This document shows, one piece after another, positions 6,891 through 13,351 of a DNA stretch of 25,040 nucleotides. The translations under genes were made by a program, and so were the position numbers. Positions within the stretch are counted from its first letter, which is position 1; every line of letters begins with the position of its first letter. The notes under the pieces were generated by a model that was given only the letters and a program-made list of their open reading frames with translations, had not been told where the DNA came from and did not search any database. This DNA comes from F1-20-MAGs119 sp040401695. GTDB taxonomy: Bacteria; Actinomycetota; Acidimicrobiia; Acidimicrobiales; Ilumatobacteraceae. The DNA lies in assembly GCA_040401695.1 (NCBI GenBank), contig JBBANY010000035.1, positions 1 to 25,040 on the forward strand. Direction: 5' to 3'.

Positions 6891-8677
6891 GTTGCGCACT
6901 CCGATTCGCCGGCAGCGGCAACGAAGGGTCCCGTCTCGTCGTAATCGACGAAGAACTCGGGGGCATCGTCGGGCTTGGGAACGATGTCGAGGTCGCGCAG
7001 GTCACCGGCGACGTTCGATGCTCCACCGTTGCGTGACAGCCAACCCTGGAAGGTTTCGCCGGCGTCGCGTTCGTTGGCAAAGCGTCGCACGACGCGGGCA
7101 ACCGCCTCGGGTGCCGCCTTCGCGGGAACGCGGAGGGCCTTTTCGCCGAAGTGGATCTGCTCGTTGCCGACGTAGCCGCCGAGCAGCAGCTGGTAGCCCG
7201 GGAGCGACTTGCCGTGCGCGCGGCGCTCGGCACCAAAGAGGCCGATGTCTGCGGCGTGATGCTGGCCGCAGCTGTTCGTGCAACCCGAGATGTTGATGCG
7301 CACGCCGCCCACTTCCGCAAGGCCCTCTTCTTCGAGGCGGTCGCCGATCGCCTTGGCGAGGCCGCGCGACTGGGTGACTGCGATGTTGCACGTGTCGGCG
7401 CCGGGGCAGGCAACGACGTCGCGGGCAAGTTCCGCTCCGGGCCGTGCCATGCCGATGGCTTCGAGGCGGTCGTAGAGAACGCGCAGCTGATCCTCGGTGA
7501 GGTTGCGGAACGCGACGTTCTGACGGTTCGTCAGGCGCACGTCGGCGCCGAGTTCGCGCTGGATCGACGCGAGGGCCTTGAACTGCGACGCGGTGATGTC
7601 GCCGATCGCCGCGTAGGCGATGGCGGACACGGTGCCTTTTGCCGCACCGCGGATGACGCTGGCCGTCTCCCATCGCACGAACGGGTCGCTCGAGCGCAGC
7701 GCGACGCGCACGCCCTGGCCCATCTCCGTCACTTCGCCGACCGACACGCGTCCGGCGGGAGCATCGCCCACTGTCGCAACCTCGGGTGGAATGCCACCCG
7801 GCCACGTCGACGAAGCCGGAAGGGTATGGCGGATCTTCAGGACACGACGACGAACTTCGTCGATGCCCAATTGGTCGATGACCCACTTGAGACGTGCGCG
7901 CAACTTGTTGTCGCGGTTGCCCGTCTGGTCGAAGACGCGCAGCACGGCCTCGATCGTGGGCAGGAGTTCTTCGCGGGTGGTGAAGTCCTCGAGGGAGAGG
8001 GCGGGATGCGGTGTCGCGCCGAGACCGCCGGCGATGTACACGCGGAACCCCTGTTCGACCGTGCCGTCCTCGCGTTCACGCGTGACGGCAACGACACCAA
8101 CGTCGTTGAACATGGCTTGGCCGCAGTCGGTCGAGCAACCCGAGAAGTTGACCTTGAACTTGCGGGGGAGACGCTGGCCGAGCGGGTTGCGCACGAAGTG
8201 GCGGTACGTCGCCTCGGCCCACGGTGTCACGTCGAGATGCTCGTACGGGCAGGCGCCCGCGAGATGGCAGGCCATCACGTTGCGAACGGTGTCGCCGCAC
8301 GCCTCGCGACTGGTCAGGCCGACCGCAGCGAGTCGTCGCAGGAGGTCGGGGATGCGACGCAGTTCGACGAAGTGGAACTGGATGTTCTGCCTGGTCGTGA
8401 TGTGTCCCCACCCGCGCGAGAACTCGGTCGCGAGATCGCCCATCAAGTCGAGCTGTTCGGGAGTGATGGTGCCGGCCGGCAGTTTGATGCGCACCATCTG
8501 GTTGGTTCCGCCCTGACGCTGACCGTAGATGCCGTTGTTCAAACGCATCACGCGGAAGACGTCCTCATCGATCTCGCCGGCGAGGTACTGCGCGATGGCG
8601 ACCTCGAAGCGCTCGATGTCGGCGAGCTGCTCGGCGTCGAGGTCGCGTGTCTGTGGTGCCGGGGGTATGCCTGTCAT
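6887..8677 (-). CDS. Ferredoxin-dependent sulfite (nitrite/sulfite) reductase
   Basis: This 596-residue siroheme/4Fe-4S enzyme converts sulfite to sulfide by six-electron reduction. It has the duplicated reductase layout: GIYGQRQGGTNQMVRIKLPA (~49-68), TTRQNIQFHFVEL (~95-106), CGDTVRNVMAC (127-137), then in the second half TNRQNVAFRNL, and the cluster/siroheme cysteines CPGADTC (Cys424, Cys430) and GCTNSCGQH (Cys466, Cys470). Tyr51 and Cys127 sit where mycobacterial SirA/NirA has its Tyr-Cys crosslink, as far as I can align by eye. Nitrite reductase cannot be excluded by sequence, but the APS reductase downstream argues for sulfite. The ATG at 8677 has AAGGAG six bases upstream; longer frames upstream overlap the small gene and are not used. 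Confidence 0.93.
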   Translation of the reverse strand: MTGIPPAPQTRDLDAEQLADIERFEVAIAQYLAGEIDEDVFRVMRLNNGIYGQRQGGTNQMVRIKLPAGTITPEQLDLMGDLATEFSRGWGHITTRQNIQFHFVELRRIPDLLRRLAAVGLTSREACGDTVRNVMACHLAGACPYEHLDVTPWAEATYRHFVRNPLGQRLPRKFKVNFSGCSTDCGQAMFNDVGVVAVTREREDGTVEQGFRVYIAGGLGATPHPALSLEDFTTREELLPTIEAVLRVFDQTGNRDNKLRARLKWVIDQLGIDEVRRRVLKIRHTLPASSTWPGGIPPEVATVGDAPAGRVSVGEVTEMGQGVRVALRSSDPFVRWETASVIRGAAKGTVSAIAYAAIGDITASQFKALASIQRELGADVRLTNRQNVAFRNLTEDQLRVLYDRLEAIGMARPGAELARDVVACPGADTCNIAVTQSRGLAKAIGDRLEEEGLAEVGGVRINISGCTNSCGQHHAADIGLFGAERRAHGKSLPGYQLLLGGYVGNEQIHFGEKALRVPAKAAPEAVARVVRRFANERDAGETFQGWLSRNGGASNVAGDLRDLDIVPKPDDAPEFFVDYDETGPFVAAAGESECAT

Positions 8678-8687
8678 GGTTTCTCCT

Positions 8688-8945
8688 TCATCGTCCTGCC
8701 GGCTCGCCGATTTCGCGGAGAGCGTCGTGAATGGCGCCGCGAAGGCGCCGTGCGTGGTCGGGGTCGAGGTGGGCAACGAGGCCCGCTCCGGGATTGCCGA
8801 TTTCTTCGATTGTCAGCACCACTCGCGGGTTGGCGTCGTCGTAGTCGTCGCACACGGCGACGGCCCACGACACTTCCATCGCGTCGTCGGCGCCCTCCGG
8901 TAGGTCGGTGGCGGTCAGCGGCATGTCGTCGATCGATCGGCGCAC
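8688..8945 (-). CDS. Small acidic protein of unknown function in the sulfite-reduction operon
   Basis: This 85-residue protein starts at GTG 8945, one base after the cobA stop and eight bases after a GGAAGG Shine-Dalgarno sequence. An ATG at 8924 is possible but has no good site. The visible sequence has an acidic N-terminus with CDDYDDA, a predicted strand RVVLTIEEIG, the segment PGAGLVAHLDPDHARRLRGA and a C-terminal helix. The stop overlaps the Shine-Dalgarno region of the sulfite reductase gene, so it is translated within the operon. I do not recognise the family. Position between cobA and the siroheme enzyme suggests a role in siroheme insertion, electron transfer or regulation, but nothing in the sequence proves this. 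Confidence 0.75.
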   Translation of the reverse strand: MRRSIDDMPLTATDLPEGADDAMEVSWAVAVCDDYDDANPRVVLTIEEIGNPGAGLVAHLDPDHARRLRGAIHDALREIGEPAGR

Positions 8946-8946
8946 G

Positions 8947-9687
8947 TCAGTTGCCTTCCAGGACTGCGGCACGGCGTGACGTTGGTTCGAACTCGAATGC
9001 GGCGACGGCACCGATGACGATCGTCGAGGGTGCTTCCACGTGCACCGCAGCGAGGTTTTCGAGGGTGGTTCGGACCGTGTGCTGCTCGGGCCGCGTGCCC
9101 CAGCGCACGGCCGCAACGGGGGTGTCGGCGGCCAGTCCGCCCGCCATCAGGCGTGCGGCGATTGCGCCACGTTCGGCGACACCCATCAACACCACGATGG
9201 TGCCGCCGACGTTCGCGAGGGCCTCCCAGTTGATGTTCGTCGAGCCACCCGACTCCCTGTGACCGGTGACGACGGTGAACGAAGTCGAAACGTTGCGGTG
9301 CGTGACGGGAATGCCCGCCGCGGCGGGTGCGCCGATGGCGGACGTAACGCCGGGAACCACGTCGAAGGGAATGCCCGCGGACATCAGCGCGTCCGCCTCC
9401 TCGCCGCCTCGGCCGAACACGTACGGGTCGCCACCCTTCAGGCGCACGACTTCGAGGCCTTGACTACCGAGGTGCACCAACAACGCGTTGATGTTCTCTT
9501 GCGGTGTCGGATTGCCGGGACGCTTGCCGACATCGATGAATTCCGCATCCGCGCGCGCGAGTGTGAGGATCGAAGGATCAGCGAGACGATCGTGGACGAT
9601 CACATCGGCAGCAGCCACGAGACGTGCCGCCTTCACGGTGAGAAGATCCGCATCACCCGGGCCCGCGCCAACCAGATGAACGGTCAT
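8947..9687 (-). CDS. cobA: Uroporphyrinogen-III C-methyltransferase
   Basis: This 246-residue SAM-dependent enzyme methylates uroporphyrinogen III at C2 and C7 to give precorrin-2, the branch point to siroheme and cobalamin. It has the family motifs in order: VHLVGAGPGDADLLTVKA at the N-terminus, VIVHDRLADP, RLKGGDPYVFGRGGEEA, PFDVVPGVTSAIGAPAAAGI and PVTHRNVSTSF. Length matches stand-alone CobA/SUMT, not the fused CysG of enterobacteria. Its ATG forms an ATGA overlap (9684-9687) with the precorrin-2 dehydrogenase gene upstream, and the small unknown gene starts one base after its stop. In this operon its product feeds siroheme to the sulfite reductase. Confidence 0.95.
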   Translation of the reverse strand: MTVHLVGAGPGDADLLTVKAARLVAAADVIVHDRLADPSILTLARADAEFIDVGKRPGNPTPQENINALLVHLGSQGLEVVRLKGGDPYVFGRGGEEADALMSAGIPFDVVPGVTSAIGAPAAAGIPVTHRNVSTSFTVVTGHRESGGSTNINWEALANVGGTIVVLMGVAERGAIAARLMAGGLAADTPVAAVRWGTRPEQHTVRTTLENLAAVHVEAPSTIVIGAVAAFEFEPTSRRAAVLEGN

Positions 9688-10247
9688 CGTGCGACTCCGT
9701 GCGTGACGAGTACATCTTCGATGATCGGGCGCCAGTTGATGTCTTCTGTACTTGCACCGCGCGCGTGCACGTCGGCGCGTCGTGCGGCAAGCTCCGCCGC
9801 GATGTCCGCGAACTCGGGGCCGATGAGCTCTGAGATTTGCGCGCGCAGGTACGACGACAATGCCGGGCTGGCACCACCGGTCGACACGGTGACCATCACC
9901 GAACCCTGACGGTGCACCGCGGGGAGAGTGAACGTGCAGCGTTCGGGATCGTCGGCCGAGTTCACCCAGATGCCGAGCGATTCACACTCGTCGAAGATCT
10001 GTTGGTCGACAACGACGTTGCCGGTGGCAGTCACGACCAATCGGAAGCCGGCGACGTCGCCTGCTTCGTAGCGACGCTGCACCAGAGTGACTCCCATGTC
10101 GCGGAACTCGTCGACGACATCGGGCGACACGACCGTCAGATCCGCGCCACACGCCAGAAGTTGCTGAGCCTTGCGCAGTGCAATGCGTCCGCCGCCAACC
10201 AACAACACGCGGCGGCCGGCCAGGTTCAGATTGATGGGGAACTGCAT
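9684..10247 (-). CDS. Precorrin-2 dehydrogenase/sirohydrochlorin ferrochelatase (Met8/CysG N-domain type)
   Basis: This 187-residue protein is the first gene of the sulfur operon. It opens MQFPINLNLAGRRVLLVGGG, with an NAD-binding Gly-rich turn (Gly18-Gly20), and continues with WVNSADDPERCTFTLPA and QGSVMVTVSTGGASPALSSY, both typical of the Met8p/CysG N-terminal domain. The enzyme oxidises precorrin-2 to sirohydrochlorin with NAD and in many members also inserts iron to give siroheme. The ATG at 10247 has GGAAGGG six bases upstream; the frame extends further but only into non-matching sequence. It lies 64 bases downstream of the P450 stop, and this gap contains a candidate promoter. Confidence 0.92.
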   Translation of the reverse strand: MQFPINLNLAGRRVLLVGGGRIALRKAQQLLACGADLTVVSPDVVDEFRDMGVTLVQRRYEAGDVAGFRLVVTATGNVVVDQQIFDECESLGIWVNSADDPERCTFTLPAVHRQGSVMVTVSTGGASPALSSYLRAQISELIGPEFADIAAELAARRADVHARGASTEDINWRPIIEDVLVTHGVAR

Positions 10248-10271
10248 TGCTGACCCTTCCAGTCGGGTTTT

Positions 10272-10300
10272 ATTCTCCAAAACCCTATCGGAATAGTCAA
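10272..10300 (-). promoter_or_regulatory. Candidate promoter of the siroheme/sulfite operon
   Basis: On the minus strand, TTGACT (10295-10300) is followed after 17 bases by GAGAAT (10272-10277), matching sigma70-type boxes at 5/6 and 4/6 positions. It lies in the 64-base gap after the P450 gene and about 24 bases before the ATG, which leaves room for the Shine-Dalgarno sequence seen there. Confidence 0.5.
10285..10296. promoter_or_regulatory. Short inverted repeat, possible operator of the sulfur operon
   Basis: The minus strand reads CTATTCCGATAG, i.e. CTAT and ATAG around four bases. It overlaps the end of the proposed -35 box. Also nearby, TATTC and GAATA form a wider inverted pair. Sulfur operons are commonly repressed by cysteine- or Fe-S-sensing regulators, but the repeat is short and no regulator gene is adjacent. 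Confidence 0.3.
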
Positions 10301-10311
10301 CTTTTCGGTTT

Positions 10312-11520
10312 TCAGTCCCAGCGCACCGGAAGAGTCTCGAAACCCTTGAGAACCGGCGCTTTGACGCGGGTTGGGGGGCCATCGGGCCTGAGCCGGGGGA
10401 GGTGGTCGAGGACGGCCTCGAGGGCAAGGACTCCCTCCATGCGCGAGAGCGGGGCCCCGAGGCAGTAGTGGATGCCGACCCCGAAGGCGGCGTGTCGTTT
10501 CAGGGTCGTCAGGTCGCGCGTGATGTCGAACTCGTCGGGCCGGTCCCACGCCGCGGGGTCGCGGTTCGCCGAACCGAACATCATCAGCACCTTGGAGTCG
10601 ACGGGAATGTCGACGCCGTGCAGCGTGACGGGGCAGGTGTTGGTGCGGAACAATCCGTGCACGGGTGCGTCGAAGCGCAGACTCTCTTCGATGGCGTTCG
10701 GTATCAGACTGCGGTCGTTGCGAACCATCTCGAATTGGTCGGGAAATTCCATCAGCCGCTTCACCACGTTGCCAATGAGCAAAGTCGTCGTTGCCGAACC
10801 GGCGACGAGAAGGAACTGGCAAAAGCCCATCACCTGTTGGAACGTGAGACGGTTGCCGTCGCGTTCCACCGTCAGCAATCGCGTCAAGAGATCATCGGGC
10901 AGGGTGTCACCCGCGTCGACCATCGCCATGCGATTGCGGATATGCGCACCGAAGTATTCGCCGTAGCTCTTGTATGCGTTGATGACCGTGTCGTTCGCCT
11001 GTCTGCCGCCGACGTAGGCGACCGCTTCGGCCATCGGCAGAACCCAGTTGCGGAATTTCTCGATGTCCTCGACCGGTGTCCCGAGCATCCAGCACATGAT
11101 GGTGAGGGGCACCGGCATGCCGAGGTCCGCGATGAGGTCGCCGCGTCCGCGGTCTTTGAAACCTTCGACGAGGTCGTAGACGAGTTTTCGGACATCGCCC
11201 TCCATCGCCTCGATCGCCGAAGGTTTGAAGATGCGGGTGATCGCCAGGCGTTCGGCAGTGTGGGCCGGCGGGTCGCTCGACACAAGCACGCCGGTGCCGG
11301 GCTCACCGAAGGCGAGGCCGGGCCCGAACTTCGACGACCATGTCGCATCGTCACGCAGTGATCCGGCGACGTCCACTTCGCGGGTCAGACTGAAGTGAGG
11401 TGCGGGTTCGTTCGCGTGGTGCACGGGGCACTTCTCGCGCATCGCGGCGAACATGGCGGGCGGATCGGCCTGGAACGCATCAGACAGCAGACTGAAGGGC
11501 ACCGCGTCGTTCGGGGTCAT
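10312..11520 (-). CDS. Cytochrome P450
   Basis: This 402-residue soluble bacterial P450 has the heme-thiolate loop AFGVGIHYCLGAPLSR (Cys353 as axial ligand), the K-helix ExxR motif EESLR (Glu279, Arg282) and a LVSSDPPAHTAERLA C-helix region typical of actinobacterial class I enzymes that need separate ferredoxin and reductase. The I-helix reads VAGSATTTLL at 239-248; the acid normally preceding the conserved Thr is Ala243. This could alter proton delivery for oxygen activation. No ferredoxin gene is adjacent. It diverges from an SDR with 22 bases between start codons, and the two may act on the same (terpenoid, steroid or fatty) substrate, which the sequence does not identify. The start is supported by a TANNNT box six bases upstream. 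Confidence 0.95.
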   Translation of the reverse strand: MTPNDAVPFSLLSDAFQADPPAMFAAMREKCPVHHANEPAPHFSLTREVDVAGSLRDDATWSSKFGPGLAFGEPGTGVLVSSDPPAHTAERLAITRIFKPSAIEAMEGDVRKLVYDLVEGFKDRGRGDLIADLGMPVPLTIMCWMLGTPVEDIEKFRNWVLPMAEAVAYVGGRQANDTVINAYKSYGEYFGAHIRNRMAMVDAGDTLPDDLLTRLLTVERDGNRLTFQQVMGFCQFLLVAGSATTTLLIGNVVKRLMEFPDQFEMVRNDRSLIPNAIEESLRFDAPVHGLFRTNTCPVTLHGVDIPVDSKVLMMFGSANRDPAAWDRPDEFDITRDLTTLKRHAAFGVGIHYCLGAPLSRMEGVLALEAVLDHLPRLRPDGPPTRVKAPVLKGFETLPVRWD

Positions 11521-11526
11521 GGGTCG

Positions 11527-11536
11527 ACACTAACGT
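11527..11536. promoter_or_regulatory. Interlocked divergent -10 boxes between P450 and SDR
   Basis: Minus-strand TAGTGT (11527-11532) lies six bases before the P450 ATG at 11520. Plus-strand TAACGT (11531-11536) lies six bases before the SDR ATG at 11543. The boxes share two base pairs. Both genes would be leaderless and their polymerases could not bind at the same time. Confidence 0.55.
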
Positions 11537-11542
11537 CGGGGT

Positions 11543-12304
11543 ATGGCGACGCCCGACAACGAAACACTCATCGATCTCACCGGCAAGAACGCCCTCGTGA
11601 CCGGGGCTGCGAAGGGCATCGGCAGGGCAATCGCCGAGCGTCTCCGTGCGGCTGGCGCCAACGTGACACTCGCCGACCTCGACGCGTCAGGCGACGCAAC
11701 GGCCAAGGAAATCGGCGGTTCGTTCGTCGTGTGTGACATCACCAACGCGGACCAATTGTCCGCGGCGGTGACGGCCGCGGCGCGTGGCGGAAACCTCGAC
11801 ATCCTCGTGAACAACGCCGGGATCTACCCGACGACAGGTCCGATCGACAAGGTCTCCGACTCCTTCGTGTCGAGGATGCTCGAGGTCAACGTCCGTGCCC
11901 AGTACAGCGCGGCACGCGAGGCGGCGCGAGCAATGAAAGACGGCGGCGCAATCGTCAACCTCGCGTCGATCGCGGGTATCCGTGGCGGAGCGAACATCAC
12001 CGCCTACTCGGCCTCGAAGGGAGCAGTCATCGCCCTGACCCGGGCATTTGCCAACGAACTCGGGCCCCGCGGTATCCGCGTGAACGCGATCGCTCCGGGC
12101 ATCATCGATACACCCGGAGTGCAGGAGCAGATGGCACCGCTGAAGGCCGGCGGCCTCGACATCGACGCGGCGATCGCGGCGAATCCGTTGCGCATCGCCG
12201 GCCAACCCGATCACATCGCGCGCGTGACCTTGTTCCTCGTCTCCGAACTCGCAGCCTTCATCACCGGCCAGACCGTGGTCGTCGATGGCGGTGCAACCGC
12301 CTGA
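11543..12304 (+). CDS. Short-chain dehydrogenase/reductase (classical SDR)
   Basis: This 253-residue classical SDR has the cofactor motif TGAAKGIG (20-27), the acidic residue LADLD after the second strand (Asp45, suggesting NAD rather than NADP), NNAG at 90-93, and the catalytic set Ser142, Tyr155 and Lys159 (AYSASKGAV). The C-terminus ends with the usual ITGQTVVVDGG followed by ATA. It would oxidise a secondary alcohol or reduce a ketone; the substrate is unknown. It is divergent to the P450. Its 3' end is unusual: the last codons and stop are part of a 30-bp tandem repeat that continues past the stop. Confidence 0.93.
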   Translation: MATPDNETLIDLTGKNALVTGAAKGIGRAIAERLRAAGANVTLADLDASGDATAKEIGGSFVVCDITNADQLSAAVTAAARGGNLDILVNNAGIYPTTGPIDKVSDSFVSRMLEVNVRAQYSAAREAARAMKDGGAIVNLASIAGIRGGANITAYSASKGAVIALTRAFANELGPRGIRVNAIAPGIIDTPGVQEQMAPLKAGGLDIDAAIAANPLRIAGQPDHIARVTLFLVSELAAFITGQTVVVDGGATA

Positions 12305-12362
12305 GCAGATGAAGTTGGCGGTGCAACCGCCTGAGCAGATGAAGTTGGCGGTGCAACCGCCT
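12286..12362. repeat. 30-bp tandem repeat, 2.6 copies, spanning the SDR stop codon
   Basis: Copies start at 12286, 12316 and 12346; the third is cut after 17 bases by the end of the convergent dehydrogenase gene. I see no mismatch between copies. Each begins TGGCGGTGCAACCGCCTGA, which contains a 6-bp stem GGCGGT/ACCGCC around GCA and then the SDR stop codon. The period is a multiple of three, so the SDR frame has successive in-frame TGA codons at 12302 and 12332. The whole 56-bp space between the convergent stops is this repeat. Three potential hairpins may help terminate both transcripts, though no T-run follows. Confidence 0.95.
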
Positions 12363-13341
12363 AGATCTCGACTTCGTTGTCGAGTCGCGCCCCGGCGGAG
12401 TACAGCCCGACGTTGCGAATGAAAAGGTCGTGGACACGACGCATTGTGTTGGCAAGCGTTGCCGAACTATGCGGCGAGATGCGCGCGGCCGAGTCCCACA
12501 GGGGATTGTCGGCGGGTAGTGGTTCTTCGGATGTCACGTCGAGTGCGGCGCCGCCGAGGTGACCCGACGAGAGCGAGGCCATCAAGTCCGGTTCGACGAC
12601 CGCGGTACCGCGGCCGACGTTCACGAAGAAGCAGCCGGGTTTCATCGCTGCAAACGAAGCGGCATCGAAAAGACCCGTCGTGTCGGCGTTCGAGGGCACG
12701 GCGGCCACCACCGCATCTGCCTGACCGAGAACCGAGTTCATGTCGGCGAACGACACGGTGCGCGCAACGCCGGCCGATGCCGATGAGGCCGAGCGGCGCA
12801 CGGCGGTGAGGTTCACGTTGAACGGAGCGAGCAGTCGGGCAACCTCCTGGTTGATCGGCCCGTAGCCCACGAGGACGATGTTCGCTTCGGAGAGGGCGCG
12901 ACCAAAGGCCGGATACCAACGGTGTTCGACTTGTTGCGCGGCGATCTGCGGCAGGCGCTTCCAGTGTTCGAGGACGCGGGCGATGACGAACTCTGCGATC
13001 TCCGTCGCCGCTGTCCCCGCGCCATTCGTCAGTCGAATGCCGCGCTTGCGCAGTTCGTCGAGAGGAATGTGGTCGTGACCCGTCTTCAGCGAATGAATCC
13101 ACTTGAGGTTCGGAAACGCATCGAAGATGTAATCCGGCATGTCGAGGATGAAGGCAATCTCGACCTCGGCCATGCGCGCGCGTTCACCATCGCCGAGGTC
13201 GGCCGGTGTGCGATCACGCATGTCGAGAATCGGATGGTCGGGTAGCGCGTCGGTGATGCGCGAGGGCCCGCGACGCTCTTCGATCTGTGTCGAGTCGACT
13301 CCCGCGAGGTAGCAGACGGCAATCGTCGGGAGTTTCGCCAC
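12361..13341 (-). CDS. D-isomer-specific 2-hydroxyacid dehydrogenase
   Basis: The protein has 326 residues from GTG 13341. The catalytic triad of the family is visible with correct spacing: Arg244 in FVNVGRGTAV, Glu273 in SEEPLP and His291 in SPHSS. The nucleotide fold starts IVLVGYGPINQEVARLL (Gly159, Gly161), with Asn164 in place of the third Gly. The second strand ends AVRRSAS, where paired Arg suggest NADP(H) preference as in glyoxylate/hydroxypyruvate reductases. It would reduce 2-oxoacids to D-2-hydroxyacids; the actual substrate is unknown. The GTG is ten bases after the Kup stop, with AGGGG seven bases upstream, so it is co-transcribed with the potassium transporter, an odd pairing. 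Confidence 0.9.
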   Translation of the reverse strand: MAKLPTIAVCYLAGVDSTQIEERRGPSRITDALPDHPILDMRDRTPADLGDGERARMAEVEIAFILDMPDYIFDAFPNLKWIHSLKTGHDHIPLDELRKRGIRLTNGAGTAATEIAEFVIARVLEHWKRLPQIAAQQVEHRWYPAFGRALSEANIVLVGYGPINQEVARLLAPFNVNLTAVRRSASSASAGVARTVSFADMNSVLGQADAVVAAVPSNADTTGLFDAASFAAMKPGCFFVNVGRGTAVVEPDLMASLSSGHLGGAALDVTSEEPLPADNPLWDSAARISPHSSATLANTMRRVHDLFIRNVGLYSAGARLDNEVEI

Positions 13342-13351
13342 GACCCGACCC

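Noticed and set aside
7151..9262. 703-residue plus-strand open frame over the sulfite operon
   Set aside because: It crosses several real genes on the other strand and shows no family pattern.
8947..10247. Single fused CysG gene
   Set aside because: Two separate frames with an ATGA overlap and their own motifs are clear; the methyltransferase and dehydrogenase are not fused.
11543..12304. Mycofactocin-coupled SDR
   Set aside because: It lacks the extended insert and the N-terminal pattern of mycofactocin-dependent SDRs, and no mft genes are nearby.
12286..12362. CRISPR array
   Set aside because: The 30-bp units are directly adjacent with no unique spacers, and no cas genes are present.
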